Shown here in pieces: positions 1-7,220 of a stretch of 18,525 nt of DNA; position 1 is the stretch's first letter, and every line of letters begins with the position of its first letter. The stretch lies in the NCBI GenBank assembly GCA_013298325.1, contig JAAFHJ010000024.1:3063-21587 (forward strand), read 5' to 3'. This DNA is from Myxococcales bacterium (lineage in GTDB: Bacteria; Myxococcota_A; Polyangia; Polyangiales; Polyangiaceae). Under the pieces are notes generated by a model. It saw only the letters and a program-made list of their open reading frames with translations, was not told the DNA's origin and did no database searches. Position numbers and translations under genes: made by a program.

Positions 1-243
1 AATACGAGGGAGCTCAAAGCGGGAAAACCAGGGGCTACCGTCGCTCGGATGATGAGTGTATGTTGCACGAAACGTCGCGAATGCTTCTGCATCGGGCACG
101 AAGGTGATCTTCGAAGCAGGCTCTGCAGGCGCTGCGCCCACAGAGACAGGGGCAGAGGCCGTGGTTGCTTGTGTGGCCGGCAGCGTGGCTGGAGGCGCCT
201 CGGGACCTGAAAGTTGGAGCAGCAACGAAATCGTCGGAAGCAT
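1..243 (-). CDS. Partial exported protein of unknown function (N-terminal 81 codons)
   Basis: An open frame runs on the minus strand from an ATG at 243 down to base 1 with no stop, so only the N-terminus is in the window. It begins MLPTISLLLQLSGPEAPPAT, a short hydrophobic start that could be a signal peptide. An Ala/Pro/Thr-rich low-complexity stretch follows to about residue 43, and then more globular sequence (KITFVPDAEAFATFRATYTH and on to FSRFELPRI). The start lies 8 bases beyond the stop codon of the DUF2252 gene on the same strand, so the two are probably co-transcribed. An AGGGAC sequence upstream could serve as a weak ribosome binding site. I do not recognise a family. That it is a gene rests on frame openness, composition and tight spacing. 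Confidence 0.55.
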   Translation of the reverse strand, partial: MLPTISLLLQLSGPEAPPATLPATQATTASAPVSVGAAPAEPASKITFVPDAEAFATFRATYTHHPSDGSPWFSRFELPRI

Positions 244-250
244 GGTTTTT

Positions 251-265
251 TTCAGGGTCCCTGAA
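251..265. repeat. Perfect 7-bp inverted repeat with 1-base centre
   Basis: TTCAGGG-T-CCCTGAA reads the same on both strands apart from the centre base. It covers the last codons and stop of the DUF2252 gene, just before the start of the next gene, and is flanked on the plus strand by a run of T. With a one-base centre it is better suited to binding a dimeric protein than to forming a hairpin. Function unknown; chance is possible. Confidence 0.4.
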
Positions 266-1723
266 GGAGGAGAGCGAGATCGCCGCCGGCGCGTTCGTTG
301 GCGGAGGGGGGCTCCGCGGGGACGCCGAGCGTCGGCCCGAGCTGGGTCGTTGCATCTCGGAAGCGGGCCGCATCGTCGTGGGAGAGGGCGGCCAGGAAGA
401 GCGCTTCGTCGGCGAGCGCGGCGGGGTCGAGGGTCGCACAGGGGAGGCGGTTGCCGGTGCTCCGATGGCTCCGCGCCACGAGTTGCCCAAGTACGCGGGC
501 GGCAGCAGAGAAGCCTTCCGGCGATCGCGCAGCGCCAGTGAGCTTGGAAATGCGCAGACCGCGCTCGCTCTCGGCGGCGGTGCGGACGATCATCGGGAAG
601 CCGTAGAGGTGCGTCGTCGCAAAATACCGGGTCGCGTCGGGGCGGCTCCAGGCGCGCGAAACCGCAGTGCGAATGCGGGATCCGACGTCGGTCGCTCGTT
701 CCTCCGGCGGCACCCAGAACGGCAGGTTCGCGTCACCGATCTCCTTGAGCTCCACGATGCGCCGGCCGTCGGCGCCGCCATCGAGCAGCACGAGGAGGCG
801 GACGCGCGCCCGGCTGGCGACCCCTTTTCCGAAGAGGCGGAGACCGCGTCGACGACCGTCGGGATCGGACCGGCCTCGGGCCGAGACAGCCACGCAGCGC
901 CCGCAAGCGCCTCGGTGATCGCCGTTCGCGCGCCCGGCGGGAGTTCGACGTTCTTTTCCGTCGCGTCCGTCCGCGTAGCGGGAGACGGCGCGGCGTTCTT
1001 TGCAGTCGCGTCGTCGGGCAGCGGCCCTCGTCGAAAGCGATCGGGAGTTTCTAGATAAAGTTCAAGCTCTTCTCGTGCCGCTTTCGCCTTTGCCGCGCGT
1101 GCAAACAGGGCATCGATCCACGGAGCGCCGGTCCCGCCGACGACTTCGCCTTCGCCCGCTACCGCGGATCGAGGAACAACTGCAGCGATCTCACCGCCAT
1201 CCAGCGCTTCCCGGTAGCCTGTGTATAATGCAGCTACACTTGCGCGCGCGAGCGCTTCCGTGGTCGCTGGCGCTTCGCCGTCGGGGGCCGATTCCCGGGC
1301 GGCAAAGGCGAGCGAAGTCGCGAGACGGAGGATGTCCCAACCGGGGGCGGCGCGGTCGGCAGCGTCGACGTCGTTGGCTTCGAGGCGCAGCGTGCCGTCG
1401 GCCGCTTCGAGGGTCCCAAAGTTTTCGACGTGCGGATCACCGAGGCTCGGCACCGTGATCGCGCCGCAGCGCGGAAACGGATTCTTCGCGATTCCTGCGC
1501 GCCAATCACGCGCCCAAACCGGGCCGGCACCGCGGAAATAGCCTTGCGGGGTCTCCGTCATCGCGGCGAGCTTTTCGGCCTCGAGGGCGGGGCGGACGCG
1601 AAAGTCGCGGTCGTCGGCCTCGCGGATCGCGGTCACCACCGTCGCCATGCGCGCTTCAAAGCTCGCCGAGCACCCGAGGGCACCAGAGAGAAGGACGGCG
1701 AGGAAAGAGCGTAGCGGTCGCAT
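252..1723 (-). CDS. DUF2252 family protein, exported, interrupted by a -1 frameshift near 820-830
   Basis: Two overlapping minus-strand frames each carry half of a DUF2252 protein. The upstream half (from 1723) has a hydrophobic signal segment ending in GALGC, a possible but imperfect lipobox. It then has the family's N-terminal motifs: GYFRGAGPVWARDW, SLGDPHVENFGTL (the GD-HxxNFG motif), ANDVDAADR and GWDILRLATSLA. The downstream half, ending at 252, has RVRLLVLLDGG, IVELKEI, TRYFATTHLYGFPMIVR and GQLVARSHRST. The frames join at GAA-AAG-GGG (829-821), where a step back of one base (GGA-AAA-GGG-GTC) restores continuity and would give about 490 residues. DUF2252 proteins are related in outline to kinase-like phosphotransferases; their biochemical role is not established. 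GTG at 1729 is an alternative start; ATG at 1723 sits about 7 bases after AGG. The break could be a sequencing error, a pseudogene lesion or programmed frameshifting. Confidence 0.8.
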
Positions 1724-1778
1724 GGACACGCCTGCGCTACTGGCAATCGGAACCGAATTTCCCTTGGAATCGACGCTG

Positions 1779-2621
1779 TCACCAAGTTGTCGATTCGCTG
1801 CTACCTGGCCGCTTCACCGCCGCGGGGACCCACCGTCGCGCGTCGTCGTCGGCCCTTCGCGCGGGCGCCCAGCCGCCACCGTGGATCCGCAAAAGAGCGT
1901 CGTCGTTGAGAATTTCGTCGGTCGGCCCGTCAGCAACGACCCGCCCATCCTCGATGAGCAAGACGCGCGTCGCGAGTTCCAGCGCCAGGTTCGGATCGTG
2001 GAGAGCGACAACAAACGCAACACCACGTGCCGCTTCTTCGAGCAAAATCGAGGCAATACGCAGGGTCATTCCGGCATCGAGGGGCGCAAACGGCTCATCG
2101 AGGAGGACGACCGGCGTCTCCTGAGCAAAGAGCCGCGCGAGGGCGACGCGCTTCCGTTCGCCGCCGGAGAGCGTGTTCATCGGCCGCGCCGCTAGTGAAA
2201 TGAGCTCAAAGCGGGCGAGGAGCGCCGCAACGGGGGCGTCGTCGCGGGGATCGTCGCGGAGGGACGGCGGGCGGTGAGGGGCGCGCCCCAAAGCGACCGC
2301 ACTCCGCACGGAGAGCCCTTCCGGGGCCGGCTCCTCTTGGGGGAGCCAGGCGACGGCGCGCGCGCGGGCAGCGCCATCGAGGGCCGAAAAGGGGACACCG
2401 TTTACTCGCACCGCAGTGCGTCGCGCCGATTCAATTCCTGCAAGTGTTCGTAATAACGTGCTTTTGCCGGCGCCGTTTCCGCCGAGTACCGCAATGCGTT
2501 CGCCGCGCGCGATCGTCCACGGCGGCGATGGCGCTTCCGACGTCCGTCGCGAGGCGGGCGAACCGGTCACTTCCAGGGAAAGCCCTCCGGCAAGCATCGA
2601 GGATTGTTGAGATTCTGTCAT
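1779..2621 (-). CDS. ABC transporter ATP-binding protein (FecE/BtuD-like)
   Basis: A complete ABC ATPase of the iron-siderophore/haem/cobalamin importer type (FecE, BtuD, HmuV). In order it has Walker A GGNGAGKST, Q-loop LPQEE, signature LSGGERKR, Walker B VVLLDEPF, D-loop APLDAG and switch histidine VALHDPN. The C-terminus is short (about 280 residues in all). No permease or substrate-binding protein is encoded nearby, so the substrate cannot be named. The frame stays open to a GTG at 2684, but that would put Walker A unusually far in. ATG 2621 (MTESQQSSML) or ATG 2597 gives a normal FecE-like N-terminus, and I chose 2621 without a clear ribosome binding site. The helix-like strand between residue 1 and Walker A (GSPASRRTSEAPSPPW) is divergent from the usual aromatic A-loop region. 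The DUF2252 gene follows 55 bases downstream on the same strand. It is divergent from the PhaR-type gene. Confidence 0.88.
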   Translation of the reverse strand: MTESQQSSMLAGGLSLEVTGSPASRRTSEAPSPPWTIARGERIAVLGGNGAGKSTLLRTLAGIESARRTAVRVNGVPFSALDGAARARAVAWLPQEEPAPEGLSVRSAVALGRAPHRPPSLRDDPRDDAPVAALLARFELISLAARPMNTLSGGERKRVALARLFAQETPVVLLDEPFAPLDAGMTLRIASILLEEAARGVAFVVALHDPNLALELATRVLLIEDGRVVADGPTDEILNDDALLRIHGGGWAPARRADDDARRWVPAAVKRPGSSESTTW

Positions 2622-2677
2622 ACGGGGTCTGAGGCTTGCGTTCTCGTAAGGATCGCTCGGAAGGGATCGCTCCCTGC

Positions 2678-2683
2678 TTGACA
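2678..2683 (+). promoter_or_regulatory. Possible -35 element (TTGACA) upstream of the PhaR-type gene
   Basis: A consensus TTGACA lies in the divergent gap about 145 bases before the preferred PhaR start. No good -10 hexamer stands 16-18 bases downstream (CGATGC at 2701-2706 is the only candidate), so this is weak support for a housekeeping promoter. Confidence 0.2.
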
Positions 2684-2812
2684 CCTTGCGTTGACCGGGG
2701 CGATGCTGCGCAGAAGCACGTTTTGCCGGGCGGGTCGCTTTCCCGAGGATGTCGTCGCCGCGCGCGCCATCGTCGGAGCCGTTGTCGGGTGGGCTGCTTC
2801 AACGGACGTCGC

Positions 2813-2818
2813 AAGGGA
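2813..2818 (+). promoter_or_regulatory. Ribosome binding site favouring GTG 2827 as PhaR start
   Basis: AAGGGA stands 8 bases before GTG 2827. The upstream in-frame ATG at 2749 has no such site, and the 26 extra residues it would add are low-complexity Ser/Pro/Gly/Arg. Confidence 0.5.
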
Positions 2819-2826
2819 GCAGAGCT

Positions 2827-3627
2827 GTGGAACTCATCACGAAAATCGAGGCGCCGGCAAGGACCGCCGCAGAATCGGAAGCGGAGTCGACGCTCCCGCG
2901 TCGCGTCATCAAGCGTTACTCGAACCGCAAGCTCTACGACACGAAGGACTCCCGCTACGTCACGTTGCTCCAAATCGCCGAGCTCGTTCGCGCCGGCGAC
3001 GAAGTCCAGATCATCGACAACAACTCGAAGGAGGACCTGACCGAGGTCACCCTCGCGCAGATCATCTACGAAGAGCAGAAGGCGAAGGAGAAGACCCTCC
3101 CGCTGAAGACGCTCAAAGACCTGATCCATCAGCGCACCGAGGACGTGCTCTCGTCGCTCCGCGAAGGCCCCATCGGGCGCCTTATTCCGGGGGCGCCGGG
3201 GAAGGACGGCGAGGTTCCCGCTGCCCTCGATGAGCAACCGAAGGCGCCGACGGTCGCGCCGAAGCCGTCTCTCGTCGATCAGGCGAAGGAGAAGCTCGAA
3301 GACATCCAGGGGGCGATCCAGTCGGGCATCGACGAACGTGTGAAGAAGTTCGAGGACTTCCAGCACACGATCACGCACACGATCCAGACGACCATCGACG
3401 AGCGGGTGAAGAAGTTCGAAGACTTCCAGCACACGATCACACACACGATCGACGAGCGCGTCAACGCGGTCCTCCCGACGGTGCTCCCCTGGCTCGAGCT
3501 CGAAAAGCAGGTAAAAACGCTCTCCGCGCGCATCGAGGAGCTTGAGGCTCAGGCGGCGGCGAAGGAAGCGGCCGAGGCGGCGAAGCAGGCGGCTCCGAAA
3601 GAGGCCCCTGCAAAGAAGAAGAAGTAG
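2827..3627 (+). CDS. phaR: PHA/PHB synthesis regulator-like DNA-binding protein (PhaR type)
   Basis: Residues about 25-88 are the PHB/PHA accumulation regulator DNA-binding domain: RRVIKRYSNRKLYDTKDSRY, then VTLLQIAELVRAGDEVQIID, NNSKEDLTEVTLAQIIYEEQ. In characterised bacteria this domain binds DNA upstream of phasin and phaR genes and also binds polyhydroxyalkanoate granules, releasing repression when polymer accumulates. The C-terminal half is amphipathic and charged. It holds a 22-residue tandem duplication (IDERVKKFEDFQHTITHTI, twice, then a third IDERV), then a probable coiled coil (ELEKQVKTLSARIEELEAQ) and an Ala/Lys tail ending AKKKK, resembling phasin-like granule-binding helices. No phaC, phaA or phaB is nearby, so the PHA role rests on the domain alone. 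GTG 2827 is preferred for its AAGGGA site; ATG 2749 is the longer alternative. A strong terminator follows. Confidence 0.88.
   Translation: MELITKIEAPARTAAESEAESTLPRRVIKRYSNRKLYDTKDSRYVTLLQIAELVRAGDEVQIIDNNSKEDLTEVTLAQIIYEEQKAKEKTLPLKTLKDLIHQRTEDVLSSLREGPIGRLIPGAPGKDGEVPAALDEQPKAPTVAPKPSLVDQAKEKLEDIQGAIQSGIDERVKKFEDFQHTITHTIQTTIDERVKKFEDFQHTITHTIDERVNAVLPTVLPWLELEKQVKTLSARIEELEAQAAAKEAAEAAKQAAPKEAPAKKKK
3328..3462 (+). repeat. 66-bp tandem duplication inside the PhaR-type gene
   Basis: IDERVKKFEDFQHTITHTI is encoded at 3328-3384 and again at 3394-3450 (66-base period, QTT spacer in the first unit). A third partial copy, IDERV, is at 3448-3462. The DNA copies differ mostly at third codon positions, so the duplication is not brand new and its protein sequence is conserved. 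Confidence 0.9.
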
Positions 3628-3723
3628 GTCGCTGTCACCGGGGGCCGGTCCGTTCGCGACTGCCAGCGAATTTAGGGGGGGGCGTCGTCGCGAGAGACGG
3701 CGGGCCCCAACGTCACCGGGGCC

Positions 3724-3756
3724 AAAAGCGCTGCAACTTGCGGCGCTTTTTTCTAT
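3724..3756 (+). terminator. Rho-independent terminator after the PhaR-type gene
   Basis: An 11-base-pair stem (AAAAGCGCTGC with GCGGCGCTTTT, one T-G pair, loop AACTT) is followed by TTCTATTTT. It lies about 97 bases past the stop and separates this gene from the sigma factor. The 3628-3723 stretch between shows nothing else I can identify. Confidence 0.8.
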
Positions 3757-3789
3757 TTTGCGGTCGAGTTTGCGCTTTTCGCAGCGGCG

Positions 3790-3816
3790 GGGAATAGTCC
3801 CCCCACCCCCATGGTC
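3790..3816 (+). promoter_or_regulatory. Candidate SigR-type ECF promoter before the sigma gene
   Basis: GGGAAT (3790-3795), an 18-base spacer, then GTC (3814-3816). This closely matches the GGAAT-N18-GTT pattern known for SigR-group sigma factors. A transcript from here would start near 3822-3825, shortly before ATG 3844, and would exclude the upstream ATG at 3811 as translation start. It suggests autoregulation, as is usual for ECF sigma factors. GGGGA/TCCCC at 3789-3802 also forms a small inverted repeat over the -35 element. Confidence 0.4.
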
Positions 3817-3843
3817 TTACTCCCTGTGGAACCTGCACACCGG

Positions 3844-4488
3844 ATGGAAGCCGACGCCGCGATCCCCTTCGAAAAGGCGATCCTCGTGCACCTCGACCCG
3901 CTCTACGGCACCGCCTGCCGACTGACGCGGAACCCTGCCGAGGCCGAGGACCTCGTTCAGGACACCCTCGTTCGCGCCATGCGTGCGAAGGCCCAGTTCG
4001 CCGCGGGGACGAATCTCAAGGCGTGGCTCTTCCGTATCCTCACGAATACCTTCATCAATCACTACCGTCGTGGCGGCCTCGAACGCTCGGTCTTTGAAGG
4101 TCCCGACGCCGATCCGCTCTCCTTCGGGTGGGTCTCCGCCTCCTCGATGCAGAAGCTCCACGACCCGGAAACGGTGGCGCTCCGCCCGCTCGTGGAAGCG
4201 GAAGTCGGGCGCGCCCTCGATGCCCTCCCGGCCGATTTTCGCCTCGCCGTCGTCCTCTGCGACGTTGAGGAATTCACCTACGAGGAGATCGCGGAAATCA
4301 TGGGGTGCCCGGTAGGCACTGTCATGAGCCGCCTTCACCGGGGACGAAAACTCTTGAAGACCTCGCTGCTTGAGCACGCGGTCGCCTTGGGAATCGTCGC
4401 CGAACCGCCGGCCGCCCGCCCTGCGAGCGAACCGTCGGCCCCCCTCGACCTTGCGTCCTACCGAAAGAAGCGCGCCGCGAACGGATGA
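3844..4488 (+). CDS. RNA polymerase ECF sigma factor (SigR/RpoE-like)
   Basis: A group 4 sigma factor of about 214 residues. Region 2 contains RLTRNPAEAEDLVQDTLVRA and then GTNLKAWLFRILTNTFINHY, the core-binding and -10 recognition segment. This wording closely resembles SigR of actinomycetes and its relatives. Region 4 contains LPADFRLAVVLCDVEEFTYE, EEIAEIMGCPVGTVMSRLHR and GRKLLK, the helix-turn-helix that reads the -35 element. A Pro/Ala-rich tail of about 40 residues ends ASYRKKRAANG. The in-frame ATG at 3811 is an alternative start, but the candidate promoter at 3790-3816 overlaps it. The stop overlaps the anti-sigma start (ATGA), so the two are translationally coupled. Confidence 0.93.
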   Translation: MEADAAIPFEKAILVHLDPLYGTACRLTRNPAEAEDLVQDTLVRAMRAKAQFAAGTNLKAWLFRILTNTFINHYRRGGLERSVFEGPDADPLSFGWVSASSMQKLHDPETVALRPLVEAEVGRALDALPADFRLAVVLCDVEEFTYEEIAEIMGCPVGTVMSRLHRGRKLLKTSLLEHAVALGIVAEPPAARPASEPSAPLDLASYRKKRAANG

Positions 4489-5384
4489 CCCCCGCCATGC
4501 CTCTCCCATCCGACTGCAGCCGCATCGTTGCGCTCCTCGGCCCGTCCCTCGACGGCGCCTTGGATACCGCATCGACCATCGCCGTCGACGAACACCTCGC
4601 CAGCTGCGCCGAATGCCGCGAGCAGCACCGCTTTCAGCAGGCGATGCGCGGCTCCTTGAAGAAGGTCGTTGGCGCTAGTGCCCACGCCCCCGACGATTTC
4701 CGGGCCCGCCTCGCCGCTCGTCTCTCGGCCGAATCGACGGAAGCTTCTGAAACAATTGAAGATGTCCCCGCCTCTCTAGCGTCTGCTGCGATCCCCATCG
4801 TCGCTCCCGAGGCGGCGCCGGAGCGAGAACGTTCCCGGTCGCGGCTCGCGGCGATGTCTTCGCTCCGCTCCTTCGCCCCCTGGGCGGCGGCCGCCGCTGT
4901 CGTCCTCGTCCTCGGCACCTACCAGCAGCACCGCTCGGCGGTTCGCCGGAACAGCGTCGATGGTCCCCTCGGCGACTTTGTCGCGGAGCACGCGCGTCCG
5001 TTGCCGCCGGAAACGAAAGAAGTTCAGGGGCTTGGAACCTACGTCGGCGTGCCGATTCACCCGCTCTACTTGAAGCGGATGCAGTCGGCGAAGTTCGTCG
5101 GCGGGCGGGTCCTCCCGGTGCAGCACGAGCGCGCTGCCCAGCTCCAGTACGAAGTGGCCGGCGCCTCGGGCGGCCGCGTCAGCGTCTTCATCTACGATCC
5201 GCGCAAGCTCCAGATCGACGCTTCCGACCTCGCAGCCCGCCAGCACGGCGCCTCCGAAGTCCGCGTCGGTCGCGCGAATGGCTACTCGGTTGCGGTGAGT
5301 GAGCGTGGTGGCGTCGGGTATGCGGTCACCGCCGACATGGACCCGGATCTCACCGCCGATCTTGCCGCGGAACTCGATCAGTAA
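4485..5384 (+). CDS. Zinc-binding (ZAS) membrane anti-sigma factor
   Basis: It starts at ATG 4485, overlapping the sigma stop by four bases (ATG 4497 is possible). The N-terminal cytoplasmic part has C11, H37, C41 and C44 (DCS...VDEHLASCAEC), the zinc-binding anti-sigma motif with C-x25-H-x3-C-x2-C spacing. By my recollection this is also the spacing in S. coelicolor RsrA, which senses thiol oxidation. A linker of about 65 residues, rich in Ala/Glu/Ser, leads to one membrane segment near residues 130-146 (FAPWAAAAAVVLVLGTY). The remaining 150 residues are predicted periplasmic and include FVGGRVLPVQHERAAQLQYE, RVSVFIYDPRK and NGYSVAVSERGGVGYAVTAD. They resemble the C-terminal domain common in membrane anti-sigma factors (GRxLxxxxGRPAAxLxY and GYNV...AYWAVSD type). 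Soluble RsrA lacks any such domain. It probably holds the upstream sigma factor inactive. Confidence 0.88.
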   Translation: MTPAMPLPSDCSRIVALLGPSLDGALDTASTIAVDEHLASCAECREQHRFQQAMRGSLKKVVGASAHAPDDFRARLAARLSAESTEASETIEDVPASLASAAIPIVAPEAAPERERSRSRLAAMSSLRSFAPWAAAAAVVLVLGTYQQHRSAVRRNSVDGPLGDFVAEHARPLPPETKEVQGLGTYVGVPIHPLYLKRMQSAKFVGGRVLPVQHERAAQLQYEVAGASGGRVSVFIYDPRKLQIDASDLAARQHGASEVRVGRANGYSVAVSERGGVGYAVTADMDPDLTADLAAELDQ

Positions 5385-5414
5385 TCGACGCGACGACCCC
5401 TAAGAATCGGACGG

Positions 5415-5456
5415 AAAAACGCGGTCTCCCAGCTCGGGACCGCGTTTCTTCTTTTC
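5415..5456. terminator. Bidirectional terminator between anti-sigma and ggt genes
   Basis: AAACGCGGT-CTCCC and GGG-ACCGCGTTT form a long stem around AGCTC, with T-rich sequence on the plus side (TTTCTTCTTTT) and, read from the other strand, a TTTTT tract. It serves both convergent genes. Confidence 0.8.
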
Positions 5457-5471
5457 TGGCGCGCGGGGACG

Positions 5472-7157
5472 CTATTTGGCAGCGGCGAACCCGTATTTTC
5501 GCGGATCTGAGGCGGCCCAGAGTTGGCCCGGCGCCATCGCAATTGCTGTAATGGCAGAAAAAGAGACCTCTTCCCGAAGCGTCTCTCCGCGCTTTTCGAG
5601 ACCCTGACGAACGTCGATGACCGTCTCGGGCTCGATGGAAAGACCAGGAGTTCCAGCAATATGCACGCGCGGGGCGCTGATGCAGCTGCTTGGGTCGAGG
5701 CTGTAGATCAATCGGCACATCGTGACCTGCGTCGTCCCAGTCGCGATTCGCTGACCGCCCGAGCCGCCAACGGCAAAAATCGGTGCGCCGCTCTCGAAAA
5801 CAATCGTTGGAGTCATGCTCGAAACGGGGCGCGCGAGCGGTCGCGGGCTGTTCGGTAGGGTGCCGCCCGCTTTCACGAAAGGCTTTGCCTCTTCGTCGGT
5901 GGAGAAATCCCAGAGTTCGTCGTTCAACAGGAAGCCGGCGCCGGCGACTTCAATGCCGGAACCGAAGGGGCTGTTGACCGTCGTCGTCAGCGAGACGACG
6001 TTCCCTTCCTTGTCGACGACGACGAGGTGGGTCGTCCCCCCTTCCCGGCTCGCGAAGAAGGCGCTGTCGTGGGTGGCGTCGCTCGAAATGCTCTTCCGTC
6101 GGGCGGCAAGGCGGGCGGCGGCGAGGTCGTTCGCGACGTCTTGCGTGACCGTCGAAACGATCTTCGGGTCGCCGACGTGGGCCATCCGGTCGGCGTAGGC
6201 GCCGCGCATCCCTTCGGCGATCAGGTGGTAGCTCTCGCTGGAACCGAAGCCTTTTGCGAAAAGTTCTGAAGACTTATCGGCGCCAAAGAGGGTGAGGTTC
6301 TCGAGGAGCATCAGGCCGCCCGCCGAGGGGGCCGGCATGGTGAAGACGGTCCGCCCCCCGAACTGCCCGACGAGCGGCGCGCGCTCTTCGACGGTGTAGC
6401 TCGCGAGATCGGCCTCGGTGAGCGTCCCGCCGAACTTCTTCGCCGCCGCCACGATCTGCGGCGCGAGACTCTTGTAGAATACACTGTCCCCTTCGCGGCC
6501 GAAGCGCTCGAGGGTCGCTGCGAGTTGGGGGCGCTTCACGATCGCGCCGACGGGCACTGTGGTCGCCTTCGCGGGGGTCGGGTCCTTGTAGAGTGCACGT
6601 ACGAGTTCGCCATCGTCTTCGAGGCGTTTCCGGAAGGCCATCGCCGTCCCCTCGAGGTGCGGCGCGAGGGGGAAGCCGTCGCGGGCGATCGCTACGGCGG
6701 GGGCGGCGTCTTCCGCGAGCGTCTTCTTTCCGTAGTGCTTCTGGAGCCAGACGAGCCCGGCCGGCTCGCCGGGAATACCAACGGCAGCGCCGACTTTTCC
6801 TGAGGGAACTCCGTGGGTTCCAAGGATCTTCCCGTCAATGGCGGCGCCGGCTCGCTCCCGGAAATCGAGGGCGGTCGTCTTCTTGGTCTTTGCATCATAC
6901 ACGAGTGCAAAGCCGCCGCCGCCGAGGCCGCTCGCCCCCGGGTTGACGACGCCGAGGACGAGCGCCGCCGCGATTGCGCCGTCGGCCGCCGAGCCGCCCC
7001 CCTCCATGACGGCGAGGGCCGCCATCGTGGCGTCGTGGTGTTCGGTCGCCGCCGCCATGCGCGCCCCTTGGGCGCTCGGTGTGGCGTGGCCACAGGCGAT
7101 TTCCGGCGTCGCGAGCGAAAAGACCAGCGGAACGAAGAGGAGCAGCGAGCGGCGCAT
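5472..7157 (-). CDS. ggt: Gamma-glutamyltransferase (glutathione hydrolase), exported
   Basis: A 561-residue Ntn hydrolase that removes the gamma-glutamyl group from glutathione and transfers it to water or an amino acid, normally in the periplasm. Residues 1-23 are a signal peptide. The large-subunit part has HDATMAALAVMEGGGSAADG, NPGASGLGGGGFALVYD and ALDFRERAG, where Arg100 corresponds to the glutamate-binding Arg of E. coli GGT. Self-cleavage and catalysis are assigned to Thr375, the first Thr of GGTTHLVVVDKEGNVVSL. The small subunit continues with TVNSPFGSGIEVAGAGFLLN, PLARPVSSMTPTIV and GGSGGQRI. Every key region is present and the length is usual. The ATG start is 63 bases from the divergent glutathione synthetase gene. 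Its 3' end meets the sigma/anti-sigma operon across a shared terminator. Confidence 0.96.
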   Translation of the reverse strand: MRRSLLLFVPLVFSLATPEIACGHATPSAQGARMAAATEHHDATMAALAVMEGGGSAADGAIAAALVLGVVNPGASGLGGGGFALVYDAKTKKTTALDFRERAGAAIDGKILGTHGVPSGKVGAAVGIPGEPAGLVWLQKHYGKKTLAEDAAPAVAIARDGFPLAPHLEGTAMAFRKRLEDDGELVRALYKDPTPAKATTVPVGAIVKRPQLAATLERFGREGDSVFYKSLAPQIVAAAKKFGGTLTEADLASYTVEERAPLVGQFGGRTVFTMPAPSAGGLMLLENLTLFGADKSSELFAKGFGSSESYHLIAEGMRGAYADRMAHVGDPKIVSTVTQDVANDLAAARLAARRKSISSDATHDSAFFASREGGTTHLVVVDKEGNVVSLTTTVNSPFGSGIEVAGAGFLLNDELWDFSTDEEAKPFVKAGGTLPNSPRPLARPVSSMTPTIVFESGAPIFAVGGSGGQRIATGTTQVTMCRLIYSLDPSSCISAPRVHIAGTPGLSIEPETVIDVRQGLEKRGETLREEVSFSAITAIAMAPGQLWAASDPRKYGFAAAK

Positions 7158-7220
7158 TCCCCAAGGTGTAGCCGCACACGACTGGCCCTCGCGCGCGAAA
7201 TCCGCCTAAGGTCGCCCCCC
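7158..7220. promoter_or_regulatory. Divergent promoter region of ggt and gshB
   Basis: Only 63 bases separate the two starts, so their promoters must be close or overlapping. On the minus strand, GGATT (7203-7199), 16 bases, then GTC (7182-7180) is a weak ECF-like pattern upstream of ggt. I see no strong housekeeping promoter and no strong ribosome binding site before gshB. Confidence 0.3.

Noticed and set aside
165..1058. Long plus-strand open frame opposite the DUF2252 gene
   Set aside because: Its protein is Arg/Gly/Ala-rich without motifs, while the minus strand encodes recognisable DUF2252 motifs throughout.
2749..2826. ATG 2749 as start of the PhaR-type gene
   Set aside because: No ribosome binding site there and low-complexity sequence; GTG 2827 has AAGGGA at good spacing. 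Not excluded.
3817..4572. 251-residue minus-strand frame across the sigma gene
   Set aside because: It mirrors the sigma and anti-sigma coding sequence and has no family character; high G+C keeps antisense frames open.
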